A stretch of DNA of 64,000 bases from an uncultured Paracoccaceae bacterium (GTDB lineage: Bacteria > Pseudomonadota > Alphaproteobacteria > Rhodobacterales > Rhodobacteraceae): assembly GCA_947503965.1 (NCBI GenBank), contig CANNFU010000005.1, forward strand, positions 186,001 to 250,000, given 5' to 3'. The notes beneath the pieces are model-generated. The model was not told the origin of the DNA. It searched no databases and saw only the letters and a program-made list of their open reading frames with translations. Every line of letters begins with the position of its first letter. The first letter of the stretch is position 1. Of the stretch, positions 1 to 8,304 are shown piece by piece. A program made the position numbers and the translations under genes.

Positions 1-2
1 AC

Positions 3-851
3 GGTCTGTGCATCGGGCCAGGTGGTGGTTTGGTGCGCAATTACCCGCATGTCCCCGGTATCGATTTTGCCGGGACGGTCGAGGCTTCGGACGATGACCG
101 CTACAAACCGGGCGACAAGGTGGTTCTGACCGGCTGGCGCGTGGGCGAGGCGCATTGGGGTGGCTATGCGCAGAAAGCACGGGTCAAAGCCGATTGGCTG
201 GTGCCGATGCCGGATGGACTGGACGCGCGGCAGGCCATGGCCGTGGGCACCGCTGGCTTTACCGCAATGCTGGCCGTGATGGCGCTTGAGGATCAGGGGA
301 TCAAGGACGGGCCGGTTCTGGTGACTGGCGCTGCGGGCGGTGTCGGATCGGTCGCGACCGCGATTTTGGCCAATCTGGGGCATGACGTGGCCGCGGTGAC
401 AGGCCGCCCCGAGACAGCCGATTATCTGAAATCACTGGGTGCAACACAGATCGTTGCCCGAGAAGAGCTGAACGAGACCACAAAGCGTCCTTTGGAGGCC
501 GAAACATGGGGCGGCTGCGTTGATGCTGTCGGGGGTGAGATGCTGGCGCGTTTGCTGGGCCAGATGAAGTACGGCGCGTCGGTCTCGGCCGTCGGTCTTG
601 CGGGGGGGGCGGGTCTGCCTGCCACGGTGATCCCGTTCCTGCTGCGGGGCGTGAACCTGCTGGGCATCGACAGTGTCATGCAGCCGTATGACAACCGGGT
701 GCGGGCCTGGGCGCGGATCGCCAAGGATCTGCCAATGGACAAGCTGGAGGCGATGATCCAGCCCGCAACGCTGGCGGATCTGCCAGAACTGGGGCGCGGT
801 ATCCTGAAGGGTCAGGTCAAAGGGCGCGTCGTCGTGGATGTGAACGCCTAA
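3..851 (+). CDS. acuI: Acrylyl-CoA reductase (NADPH), AcuI/YhdH family, 5'-truncated by window edge
   Basis: This medium-chain dehydrogenase/reductase lacks the catalytic zinc site. AcuI enzymes reduce acryloyl-CoA to propionyl-CoA with NADPH in the cytoplasm; in Roseobacters this detoxifies acrylate made from DMSP. The frame is open from base 3, reading GLCIGPGGGLVRNYPHVPGID, a match to the family N-terminal region, so roughly 45 residues lie outside the window and the TTG at 30 is not the start. The nucleotide-binding motif TGAAGGVGSVA is at 314-346. The next gene encodes a BCCT transporter, which fits DMSP metabolism, although dmd or ddd genes are not visible here. Family assignment is firm; the physiological substrate is inferred. 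Confidence 0.9.
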   Translation, partial: GLCIGPGGGLVRNYPHVPGIDFAGTVEASDDDRYKPGDKVVLTGWRVGEAHWGGYAQKARVKADWLVPMPDGLDARQAMAVGTAGFTAMLAVMALEDQGIKDGPVLVTGAAGGVGSVATAILANLGHDVAAVTGRPETADYLKSLGATQIVAREELNETTKRPLEAETWGGCVDAVGGEMLARLLGQMKYGASVSAVGLAGGAGLPATVIPFLLRGVNLLGIDSVMQPYDNRVRAWARIAKDLPMDKLEAMIQPATLADLPELGRGILKGQVKGRVVVDVNA

Positions 852-899
852 ATCCAGCTGGCTGCGGGGCCAATCGTGCATTTTTTAGTGCTTGTGGGT

Positions 900-930
900 C
901 TGTTTGCGACATGGTCTGTGTCGCAAACAG
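900..930. promoter_or_regulatory. 12-bp perfect inverted repeat between acuI and the BCCT gene
   Basis: CTGTTTGCGACA (900-911) is the exact reverse complement of TGTCGCAAACAG (919-930), with a 7-nt spacer. No T-tract follows on either strand, so a simple rho-independent terminator is unlikely. It sits about 25 bp upstream of a candidate -35 box, so an operator is possible. Function not established. Confidence 0.5.
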
Positions 931-954
931 TAAATGCATCGGCGTATAACAGTT

Positions 955-982
955 TTGTGAAACTCAGAGCTTGGGTTATGCT
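955..982 (+). promoter_or_regulatory. Candidate sigma-70-type promoter of the BCCT gene
   Basis: TTGTGA (955-960) lies 16 nt before TATGCT (977-982), with transcription expected near 989 and an AACGGGGA ribosome-binding site about 10 nt before the ATG at 1017. The -10 overlaps a small inverted repeat, TTATGC/GCATAA (976-981 and 987-992). Sequence-only prediction. Confidence 0.35.
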
Positions 983-1016
983 GTTTGCATAAAAAACAAG
1001 CAACGGGGAACAAAAC

Positions 1017-2702
1017 ATGGCACCGAAGCCACCACTGATGCATCTGCCGATCAAGACGGCAGCCAGCGGTTTTTACCGCGGGTTTACAAAAGATGTGACA
1101 ATTACAGCCAAAATACTGGTCGGGGCATTGATCATCTGGGCGGTCGCATTCCCAGAGAACGCAGCCGGTATCCTGAGCACGATCAACGGATTCATTCTGG
1201 CGTCATTCAACTATTGGTACGTGTTTGTGATGGCGTTCTTTGTCATCCTTTGCTTTGCGCTGGCCTTGTGGCCCGCAGCAGGCAGGCTAAAGCTGGGGAT
1301 GCCGGACGACAAACCGGAGTTTTCGAATTTCTCGTGGTTTTCCATGATGTTCGGGGCCGGTATCGGGATCGGGATGCTCACATTCGCCACCGCAGAACCG
1401 ATGTATCACTGGGCCAGCAACCCGCAAACCATCATGGGGGAAACCACCGGCAGCAGTGCCGATAACGTGCGTGCCGCCTATGTCTGGTCATTTACGCATT
1501 GGGGGCTCGCGGCCTGGGCATCCTATGCAATTGTCGGTCTGGCGCTTGGTTATTTCTCTTATCGCCGTGGCCTACCGCTGACGATCCGGTCCGGCCTGAC
1601 GCCGCTGTTTGGTAAATCCCTTTCGGGCCCTCTGGGGCATGTCGTTGATGTTGTTGCCGTTGTGGCAACGGTGCTGGGCGTCTCGCAAACGTTGGGTTTC
1701 GGTGTCGAGCAGTTCATCTCTGGTCTCTACCGTATCGGGTTTGGCGAATGGCTCTACACAACGGATGTGGCGGGCGATCAGTCGTCTTCAACGATGGCGA
1801 TTATCGTGGCTTTGCTGGTCATCATGGGGGCCTCTACGCTGTCGGCCCTGTCCGGTGTGGGCAAAGGCATCAAATGGCTGTCCAACATTAACATGGGGCT
1901 CAGCTTCTTCGTCCTGGCGTTCTTTGTCATCTTCGGCTCGACCTTGTTTGGCCTAACTGCGCTGTTTGTCGGTATCTGGGACTATCTGATTTCCATCCCC
2001 GGCAACATCTTCACTGTGTGGGCCGCCGACGGGACCGAGCAGGGCGATGCACTGGCCGGTTGGCAGGGTGGTTGGACCATCTTCTACTGGGCCTGGTGGA
2101 TTGCGTTTGCCCCATTCGTGGGCGTGTTCCTTGCCCGCATTTCACGCGGACGCACGGTGCGCGAATACGTCCTGGGTGCAATGGTGATCCCCGCAGTCAT
2201 GTGCTTTGTCTGGTTTGCCTTGGTCGGTGGCACCGCCATTGACCTTGAACTGAACGGCGGGGCCAATGGTGCAATCGCGGGTGCAGGACAGGCCGATCAG
2301 CTGTTTGCCATGCTGGCGGTTATCCTGAACCCGACCTTGGCATGGGCCATGTCGGTCCTGATCGTGGTCTTGTTGCTGACCTACCTTGTGACGTCAGCTG
2401 ACAGCGCGGTGCTGATCATCAATACGATCAACGCCGCTGGTGATGAAGGTCCAAAGGCCCGTCCACATATCCTGTTCTGGGGTGCTGCATTGGCATTGGT
2501 TGTAGGTGGCCTGATTATCGCGGGCGGCCTTGGCGCCATTCAGACAGCAATGGTGATTGGTGCTTTGCCATTCAGTCTGGTGATGGTCCTGATGGGGCTG
2601 TCGCTGATCAAGGGCATCTACCTTGATGGCAAGCGCGAAGCTGCGGGCGTTTCGACCACCGTTGATGAGCAGGCATCCGTCGGCGCGCAGCCAGCGGAAT
2701 AG
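1017..2702 (+). CDS. BCCT family betaine/choline/DMSP-type transporter
   Basis: This 561-residue inner-membrane protein has about 12 hydrophobic segments, the usual size for the betaine-carnitine-choline transporter family. The Gly-rich unwound helix motif GAGIGIGM is at about residues 113-120, followed by the family segment TAEPMYHW. The Trp-rich signature (FYWAWWIAFAPFVG, then LARISRGRT) is at about 354-380. Such proteins take up quaternary ammonium or sulfonium compounds (glycine betaine, choline, carnitine, DMSP) with Na+ or H+. Placement after acuI suggests DMSP or a related osmolyte, but this is inference. The start is ATG with GGGGA upstream. A strong terminator closes the unit, so it is probably monocistronic. 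Confidence 0.9.
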   Translation: MAPKPPLMHLPIKTAASGFYRGFTKDVTITAKILVGALIIWAVAFPENAAGILSTINGFILASFNYWYVFVMAFFVILCFALALWPAAGRLKLGMPDDKPEFSNFSWFSMMFGAGIGIGMLTFATAEPMYHWASNPQTIMGETTGSSADNVRAAYVWSFTHWGLAAWASYAIVGLALGYFSYRRGLPLTIRSGLTPLFGKSLSGPLGHVVDVVAVVATVLGVSQTLGFGVEQFISGLYRIGFGEWLYTTDVAGDQSSSTMAIIVALLVIMGASTLSALSGVGKGIKWLSNINMGLSFFVLAFFVIFGSTLFGLTALFVGIWDYLISIPGNIFTVWAADGTEQGDALAGWQGGWTIFYWAWWIAFAPFVGVFLARISRGRTVREYVLGAMVIPAVMCFVWFALVGGTAIDLELNGGANGAIAGAGQADQLFAMLAVILNPTLAWAMSVLIVVLLLTYLVTSADSAVLIINTINAAGDEGPKARPHILFWGAALALVVGGLIIAGGLGAIQTAMVIGALPFSLVMVLMGLSLIKGIYLDGKREAAGVSTTVDEQASVGAQPAE

Positions 2703-2725
2703 CCTGACGACAACTGCGAAAATGA

Positions 2726-2756
2726 GGCCCCGATGCGCAAGCATCGGGGCCTTTTT
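2726..2756 (+). terminator. Rho-independent terminator of the BCCT gene
   Basis: GGCCCCGATGC (2726-2736) pairs perfectly with GCATCGGGGCC (2741-2751) around a GCAA tetraloop, followed by TTTTT (2752-2756). An 11-bp GC-rich stem with a T-tract is a textbook intrinsic terminator. Confidence 0.92.
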
Positions 2757-2871
2757 CGTGGGATAAGGCACGCTGTCGGCTATCGGCATTGCCCGAGCAA
2801 AGGTTGACGCAGTGATGGTGGCGCTAGATCAGGTCTTGTAAGCGGGCCAATTCGTTCCGTGCGGAGGTTTG

Positions 2872-4290
2872 ATGAGCAATTCACCCATTTTGCTGTGGTT
2901 CCGGCGTGATCTGCGCCTTGGCGATCACGAGGCGTTGACGGCAGCCTGTGAAACGGGCCGACCTGTCATCCCTGTATTCATTCATGATGATCTTGTTGTC
3001 GGTTTGGGCGCCGCACCCAAGTTTCGGCTTGGCTTGTCGATAGAGGATCTTGCGCAGTCGTTGCAGGACAAGGGCAGCAAACTGATCCTGCGCAAGGGTC
3101 AGGCCCTGGATGTCTTGCAACAGTTGATCGACGAAACCGGGGCAGGGGCGGTTTATTGGTCGCGTCTGTATGATCCCGATAGCAAGGCCCGTGACACCAA
3201 GATCAAATCACATCTGAAAGACGCAGGCGTTGAGTTCAAAAGTTTCGCAGGTCATGTGCTTTTTGAGCCCTGGACGGTCGAGACGCAGACAGGCGGGTTC
3301 TACAAGGTATTTACACCGATGTGGAAATCGGTGCGCGGACGCGACGTGCCAGCTGCATTGCCAACGCCGGGCCGCATTCCCGCCCCGGATGCTTGGCCCA
3401 AGTCGGACGATCTGGAACGCTGGAACCTGGCCGCGGCAATGCAACGGGGCGCAGATACCCTGCGATCACATTGCACAGTCGGTGAAAATGCGGCGTCGCA
3501 TCGGTTGGGCGCGTTCATCGCCCACCGCGTGGCCAATTATCAAAAGAACCGTGATTTGCCTGCGGTAGACGGAACATCAGGGCTATCCGAAAACCTGACC
3601 TATGGCGAAATCAGCCCCCGTAGTTGCTGGCACGCAGGCTGGCGCGCGCTGAATGACGGCAAGAACGATGCAGAGGTGTTCCTGAAAGAGCTGGTCTGGC
3701 GCGAATTCGCATATCACCTCGCCCATCACACACCGCGTATCGTGTCCGACAACTGGAAAGAGGACTGGGACGCCTTTCCCTGGAACACGGATGAGCGTCT
3801 GGCCGAGGTGAGGGCTTGGAAACAGGGCCGCACGGGCATCCAGTTCGTCGATGCCGCCATGCGCCAGATGTATGTGACCGGCACAATGCATAATCGCGGG
3901 CGGATGATTGTGGCGTCGTATCTGACCAAGCATCTTTTGTGTCACTGGAAGATCGGGATGAACTGGTTTGCCGATTGCCTGATCGACTGGGACCCGTGCA
4001 GCAATGCGATGGGTTGGCAGTGGTCGTCAGGGTCAGGCCCTGATGCGACGCCCTATTTCCGCGTGTTCAACCCGGTCACGCAGCTGGATAAATTCGACAA
4101 GGATCGGGACTATGTCAGCCGCTGGCTGGCTGAACCTTACAAAAATCCATCTGACGATGCGCTGTCTTATTATGATATGATTCCACAGCATTGGGGTATG
4201 TCGCCGGACGATGAATACCCCGACCCGATCGTACCGGCGGATGAAGGACGCAAGCGTGCTTTGGCAGCCTATGAGAACCGCGGTTTCTGA
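2872..4290 (+). CDS. phrB: Deoxyribodipyrimidine photolyase (class I CPD photolyase)
   Basis: This cytoplasmic flavoprotein would repair UV-induced cyclobutane pyrimidine dimers with blue light. It has 472 residues, normal for the class. The N-terminal antenna domain begins ILLWFRRDLRLGDH (about residues 6-19). The FAD-binding domain at about 320-405 contains DAAMRQMYVTGTMHNRGRM, the Trp-rich NAMGWQWSSGSGPD and the sequence TPYFRVFNP. I chose the ATG at 2872; CGGAGG (2862-2867) lies 4 nt upstream, and the adjacent TTG at 2869 would sit too close to it. The next gene is a cyclopropane fatty acid synthase; in Rhodobacter sphaeroides both genes belong to the RpoE/ChrR singlet-oxygen regulon, so a photo-oxidative stress role is plausible here. 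Confidence 0.93.
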   Translation: MSNSPILLWFRRDLRLGDHEALTAACETGRPVIPVFIHDDLVVGLGAAPKFRLGLSIEDLAQSLQDKGSKLILRKGQALDVLQQLIDETGAGAVYWSRLYDPDSKARDTKIKSHLKDAGVEFKSFAGHVLFEPWTVETQTGGFYKVFTPMWKSVRGRDVPAALPTPGRIPAPDAWPKSDDLERWNLAAAMQRGADTLRSHCTVGENAASHRLGAFIAHRVANYQKNRDLPAVDGTSGLSENLTYGEISPRSCWHAGWRALNDGKNDAEVFLKELVWREFAYHLAHHTPRIVSDNWKEDWDAFPWNTDERLAEVRAWKQGRTGIQFVDAAMRQMYVTGTMHNRGRMIVASYLTKHLLCHWKIGMNWFADCLIDWDPCSNAMGWQWSSGSGPDATPYFRVFNPVTQLDKFDKDRDYVSRWLAEPYKNPSDDALSYYDMIPQHWGMSPDDEYPDPIVPADEGRKRALAAYENRGF

Positions 4291-4384
4291 TTGCCGTAGG
4301 GTCACGTAGCTAAAATTTGAACGTTTTCCGTGACTTCACCGTATCAAAGGTTAACTTGAGCTTCAAAGAAGCGAGGGTGCAACC

Positions 4385-5626
4385 TTGGCGAATGACGATA
4401 TGATAACAGGAACTCAGATGATCTTAACCAGTACTGACGGGCAGACCGGGCTGCCGCGCTACTTTGCGCGTGTGTTTGACCAGATCAAACATCTTAACAA
4501 GGGCCGGGTTGATGTCATTCTGCCGGATGGGCGTCATTTTCGGGCTGAAGGACCACAGCCAGGTCATGTGGCCGAAGTATATGTGCACAACGCCGATCTG
4601 TTTGCGCGTACTGTGCGTGAAGGTGATATGGGGTTTTCCGAAGCATATCTTGATGGGTGGTGGACCACGCCGGATTTGATGGCGGTCATGGATTTCATGC
4701 ATGATGATGCCGATCATATCTATGATGGTTTTCCCGCACAGAGCCTGATCCGCGCGTATGAGCGGTTGCGGTTCTGGATGCAGCGCAATTCGAAAACCCA
4801 AGCGCGCAAGAATATCAGCTATCACTATGATTTGGGCAATGATTTCTATGGTCTTTGGCTCGACGATACGATGACGTATTCATCGGCCATCTTCGAGACC
4901 GGTCAGGAAAGCACTGAAGCCGCGCAACAGGCGAAATATGCCAGCATGGTTGATCAGATGGGCGCACAGGCAGGCGATCATGTGCTGGAAATCGGCTGCG
5001 GCTGGGGTGGTTTTGCCGAATACGCGGCCAAGGAACGCGGGATTAAGGTCACGGGGCTGACCATCAGTCAGGAACAACATGATTTTGCCGTGGCACGCAT
5101 GGCCAAGGCCGGTCTGTCCGACATGGTCGAGATCAAGATGCAGGATTACCGCGATGAGACAGGTGTATACGACGGCATCGCCAGCATCGAAATGTTCGAA
5201 GCGGTCGGCGAAAAATACTGGCCGACCTATTTCAAAACCGTGCGCGATTGTCTGAAACCGGGCAAGAACGCAACACTTCAGATTATCACGGTAAAGGATG
5301 AACGCTGGGAGGCGTATCGTAAGGGCGTTGATTTCATCCAGAAATACATCTTTCCGGGCGGGATGCTTCCCAGCCCGACAGTCTTACGCCAAGAGGTTGA
5401 AAAGGCTGGATTAAATGTGGCTGGATCAATTGAATTTGGTCCAAGCTATGGTCTGACCTTGCGCCGTTGGTACGATACGTTCAACGAAAAATGGGATCAG
5501 GTCGCCGCCTTGGGTTTTGATGACCGCTTCAAACGGATGTGGGATTTTTATCTGACCTCTTGTGCGGCGACTTTTGATAGCCGAAACTGCGACGTAACGC
5601 AGATTACCGTGAGCCGCAGCACCTAG
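4385..5626 (+). CDS. cfa: Cyclopropane-fatty-acyl-phospholipid synthase
   Basis: This SAM-dependent methyltransferase would add a methylene bridge to unsaturated acyl chains of membrane phospholipids. It has 413 residues from the TTG at 4385, typical of the family. Family landmarks are the sequence NISYHYDLGNDFY before the methyltransferase fold (about residue 142), the SAM-binding loop LEIGCGWGGFA at about 201-211, FEAVGEKYW, and FIFPGG-like KYIFPGGMLPS near 322. The start is uncertain: TTG at 4385 has GAGGG 7 nt upstream, while ATG at 4418 has AGGAA 6 nt upstream and would remove 11 residues outside the conserved part. It follows phrB by 94 bp on the same strand. Confidence 0.92.
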   Translation: MANDDMITGTQMILTSTDGQTGLPRYFARVFDQIKHLNKGRVDVILPDGRHFRAEGPQPGHVAEVYVHNADLFARTVREGDMGFSEAYLDGWWTTPDLMAVMDFMHDDADHIYDGFPAQSLIRAYERLRFWMQRNSKTQARKNISYHYDLGNDFYGLWLDDTMTYSSAIFETGQESTEAAQQAKYASMVDQMGAQAGDHVLEIGCGWGGFAEYAAKERGIKVTGLTISQEQHDFAVARMAKAGLSDMVEIKMQDYRDETGVYDGIASIEMFEAVGEKYWPTYFKTVRDCLKPGKNATLQIITVKDERWEAYRKGVDFIQKYIFPGGMLPSPTVLRQEVEKAGLNVAGSIEFGPSYGLTLRRWYDTFNEKWDQVAALGFDDRFKRMWDFYLTSCAATFDSRNCDVTQITVSRST

Positions 5627-5663
5627 CTTGTCGCGCACGGATCATGAATAAGGACCGTTAGAA

Positions 5664-6104
5664 ATGCCCACAGCCGGACGTCTTGCAGGCGCGATCGTTT
5701 TTGCACTGTTCGGTTGGTACATCGGGGGCCTTATGGGGGCGTTTTTCGAAGAAGAGAGACCACCGCAATTTCTGATACCGATGTGTGTTGTTTTTGGTCT
5801 GTTTCTCGGGTGGAAACTATGCGGCAGCCGCGCGGGCAAAGGGTACCGTCAAGCGGTCAGCAACGGCCTGACCACGACGGGTGCGTTTGCATTTTGCGTT
5901 GTCGCTGCATTAGGTGGCAACCAGATGATCACCAACGCATTGCGCAACAGATATGATGGTCCGATGGACGCCTTCGTTGATACTTTTGAACTGATTATTG
6001 AACAGGCTTCTATTTTCGTGGACATACCCTTCCTTACGACACTGGTCATTGGTGGAATTATTTGTGCGCTGATTGCTGAGTATTTCGGCAAGAACTTCAG
6101 CTGA
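5664..6104 (+). CDS. trgA: TrgA family tellurite-resistance membrane protein
   Basis: This 146-residue protein has four predicted membrane helices (about residues 7-27, 37-52, 70-86 and 120-140). The stretch GSRAGKGYRQAVSNGLT is characteristic of TrgA proteins of Rhodobacteraceae, and RYDGPMDAF follows. TrgA was defined with TrgB and CysK as a tellurite-resistance locus in Rhodobacter sphaeroides; its biochemical role is not known. The ATG has AGGA 9 nt upstream. trgB starts 5 nt after its stop codon, so the two are co-translated, and the same trgA-trgB-cysK order is found here. Confidence 0.88.
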   Translation: MPTAGRLAGAIVFALFGWYIGGLMGAFFEEERPPQFLIPMCVVFGLFLGWKLCGSRAGKGYRQAVSNGLTTTGAFAFCVVAALGGNQMITNALRNRYDGPMDAFVDTFELIIEQASIFVDIPFLTTLVIGGIICALIAEYFGKNFS

Positions 6105-6109
6105 CGCAT

Positions 6110-7225
6110 ATGGATCTTTTCGTTTACGGGACGCTTCAGTCCAGCACCCTGATGCAGGCTGTCGCTGGCGGTAAGTTGCCCCCGCCAAAGGCAGCGCGCT
6201 TGGCTGACCATCGCGTGCAAAAGCTGCCGGGGAATGTTGTGCCAATGATCCGGGCGGCAACTGGTGATACCGCACAAGGTTGTCTGTTTGCTGGTCTCAG
6301 TGACACCCAGGCACAACGACTGAACATCTATGAGGGCACATTCGGTTATACGCTGGAAACAGTCCTGATCGACACCGACGAGGGTTCGCGATCTGCCCAA
6401 TGCTATTTGCCGCCTGTGGGTGATGTGTCAGATGCCGGCAATTGGTCCTTTCCGGTGTGGCAGAACGCATATGAGGCACCGGCCGTCTTGGCGGCGCAAG
6501 AATTGTTCCGACATGACCCGGTCCCCGATCCTGCCAGCTTGCGTGCCATGTGGCCAATGATCGAAGCGCGCGCGTGGGCTAAGCACCGCGCAACCGCAGG
6601 ACCGGCAAAGCATCGGTTTGACCCTGTACCTGGCGATGTCGAAATCCTGAGTCTGGCCCCGCCGCTGGGCCATTTTTTCAGATTTCAGCAGTTTCAGGTG
6701 ATGCATTGCCGGTTTCAGGGCGGGCAGAGTGCGCGCCTGTCGCGCGAGACATTTGTCGGGATCGATGCTGCGATCCTGCTCCCATATGATCCGATACGTG
6801 ACCGGGTGCTGCTGGTTGAACAGCTGCGCATGGGTCCGTTGATGCGCACCGATCCAAACCCTTGGATGTTGGAACCGGTCGCCGGGATCGTCGATGCCCG
6901 TGAAACCCCAGAAGATGCTGCCCGCCGCGAAGCTGCCGAAGAGGCGAGTTTGACGCTGACCCATCTTGAACACGCTGGGTCGTTTTATCCATCACCTGGC
7001 GCAAACACCGATTATTTCTATACATATGTGGGTCTGTGCGATCTGCCAATGAAGGCCCCTTTTCTGGGAGGGTTGGCAGGCGAAAGCGAAGATTTGCGCC
7101 TGCATCCGCTTGCGCTTGATCAGGCGATGGAGCTGCTCGACACTGGCGAAATCGCAACGGGCCCGTTGTTTTATCTACTCTACTGGCTTGTTCGCCATCG
7201 GGACAGATTGCGCAGCATCACTTGA
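6110..7225 (+). CDS. trgB: TrgB: gamma-glutamylcyclotransferase-like domain fused to NUDIX hydrolase
   Basis: This 371-residue two-domain cytoplasmic protein starts with a gamma-glutamylcyclotransferase/AIG2-like fold opening DLFVYGTLQSS (residues 2-12), to about residue 120. The C-terminal half (about 210-345) is a NUDIX hydrolase related to ADP-sugar diphosphatases. Its Nudix box runs from about 260: G, then E five residues later, then REAAEEASL; the usual penultimate Gly of the box is Ser. The glutathione-related first domain and nucleotide-related second domain would fit redox or metalloid stress, but the substrates are unknown. It lies between trgA and cysK, 5 nt and 50 nt away respectively. 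Confidence 0.88.
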   Translation: MDLFVYGTLQSSTLMQAVAGGKLPPPKAARLADHRVQKLPGNVVPMIRAATGDTAQGCLFAGLSDTQAQRLNIYEGTFGYTLETVLIDTDEGSRSAQCYLPPVGDVSDAGNWSFPVWQNAYEAPAVLAAQELFRHDPVPDPASLRAMWPMIEARAWAKHRATAGPAKHRFDPVPGDVEILSLAPPLGHFFRFQQFQVMHCRFQGGQSARLSRETFVGIDAAILLPYDPIRDRVLLVEQLRMGPLMRTDPNPWMLEPVAGIVDARETPEDAARREAAEEASLTLTHLEHAGSFYPSPGANTDYFYTYVGLCDLPMKAPFLGGLAGESEDLRLHPLALDQAMELLDTGEIATGPLFYLLYWLVRHRDRLRSIT

Positions 7226-7275
7226 TGTCCTGCGGGCGCGGTCCTACACAGAATACAGACAGGAAAGGGCCCGCA

Positions 7276-8304
7276 ATGACCATCAAACAAGATCTTGCCG
7301 ATGCGGTTGGGAACACGCCGCTGATCAAGCTACGGGCCGCGTCCGAGGCGACAGGGTGCACCATTCTGGGCAAGGCAGAGTTTCTGAACCCCGGCCAATC
7401 GGTCAAGGATCGCGCGGCGCTTTTCATGATCAGGGACGCGATTGCGCGGGGTGATCTGAAACCGGGTGGAACTATTGTCGAAGGGACAGCAGGCAACACC
7501 GGCATTGGCCTTGCGCTGGTGGGTGCGTCGATGGGGTTCAAGACCGTTATCGTGATCCCGCAAACGCAAAGCCAGGAAAAGAAAGACATGTTGCGCGTCG
7601 CTGGCGCGCATCTGGTCGAGGTGCCAGCGGTGCCCTATGCGAACCCCAATAACTACGTCAAATATTCTGCCCGGTTGGCCGCGGCCCTGAACAAGACCGA
7701 GCCGAATGGGGCGGTCTGGGCCAACCAGTTCGACAACACGGCAAACCGGCAGGCCCATGTCGAAACGACCGGGCCTGAGATTTGGGAACAAACCGATGGC
7801 AAGATTGACGGTTTCACCTGTGCCTGTGGGTCAGGTGGTACGCTCGCAGGTGTCGCGCAGGTCTTGCAGCCCAAAGGCGTGAAGGTTGGGCTGACGGACC
7901 CCGATGGGTCTGGGCTGTATAAACTGTATACCGGGCAGGTGCCGCCGCCGGGTGACTCGATCTCTGAAGGGATCGGGCAGGGGCGGATCACCGCAAATCT
8001 GGAAGGGTTTACACCTGATTTCGCCTACAAGGTCCCCGATGCCGAAGCCTTGCCGATCGTTTTCGATCTGCTGGCACAGGAAGGACTGTGCATGGGTGGT
8101 TCAACTGGGATCAACATCGCAGGCGCGATCCGCCTGGCGCGTGAGATGGGTCCGGGCCGCACCATCGTGACCATCCTTTGCGATTATGGCACGCGCTACC
8201 AGTCAAAGATTTTCAACCCTGAATTCCTGCGCGAAAAGGACCTTCCTGTTCCTGCATGGCTGGAGGCCGATATCAGCGTGCCGACGGTGTTTGAAGACGC
8301 ATGA
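7276..8304 (+). CDS. cysK: Cysteine synthase A (O-acetylserine sulfhydrylase)
   Basis: This PLP enzyme would make L-cysteine from O-acetylserine and sulfide. It has 342 residues from the ATG at 7276, which has AGGAAAGGG upstream; an upstream in-frame TTG at 7222 lies against the trgB stop and is not favoured. The PLP lysine is in NPGQSVKDRAA (about residue 43), the substrate loop is GTAGNTGIG (about 73-81), and the phosphate-binding loop is CGSGGTLAG (about 181-189). In Rhodobacter sphaeroides the cysK next to trgAB contributes to tellurite resistance. The stop overlaps the start of the channel gene by 4 nt (ATGA). Confidence 0.94.
   Translation: MTIKQDLADAVGNTPLIKLRAASEATGCTILGKAEFLNPGQSVKDRAALFMIRDAIARGDLKPGGTIVEGTAGNTGIGLALVGASMGFKTVIVIPQTQSQEKKDMLRVAGAHLVEVPAVPYANPNNYVKYSARLAAALNKTEPNGAVWANQFDNTANRQAHVETTGPEIWEQTDGKIDGFTCACGSGGTLAGVAQVLQPKGVKVGLTDPDGSGLYKLYTGQVPPPGDSISEGIGQGRITANLEGFTPDFAYKVPDAEALPIVFDLLAQEGLCMGGSTGINIAGAIRLAREMGPGRTIVTILCDYGTRYQSKIFNPEFLREKDLPVPAWLEADISVPTVFEDA

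Noticed and set aside
2804-2843. Possible RpoE/ChrR-type promoter before phrB (TGATGG ... TAAGC)
   Set aside because: The spacing is too long and the -35 lacks the CC of TGATCC; the regulon link is therefore only by analogy with Rhodobacter sphaeroides.
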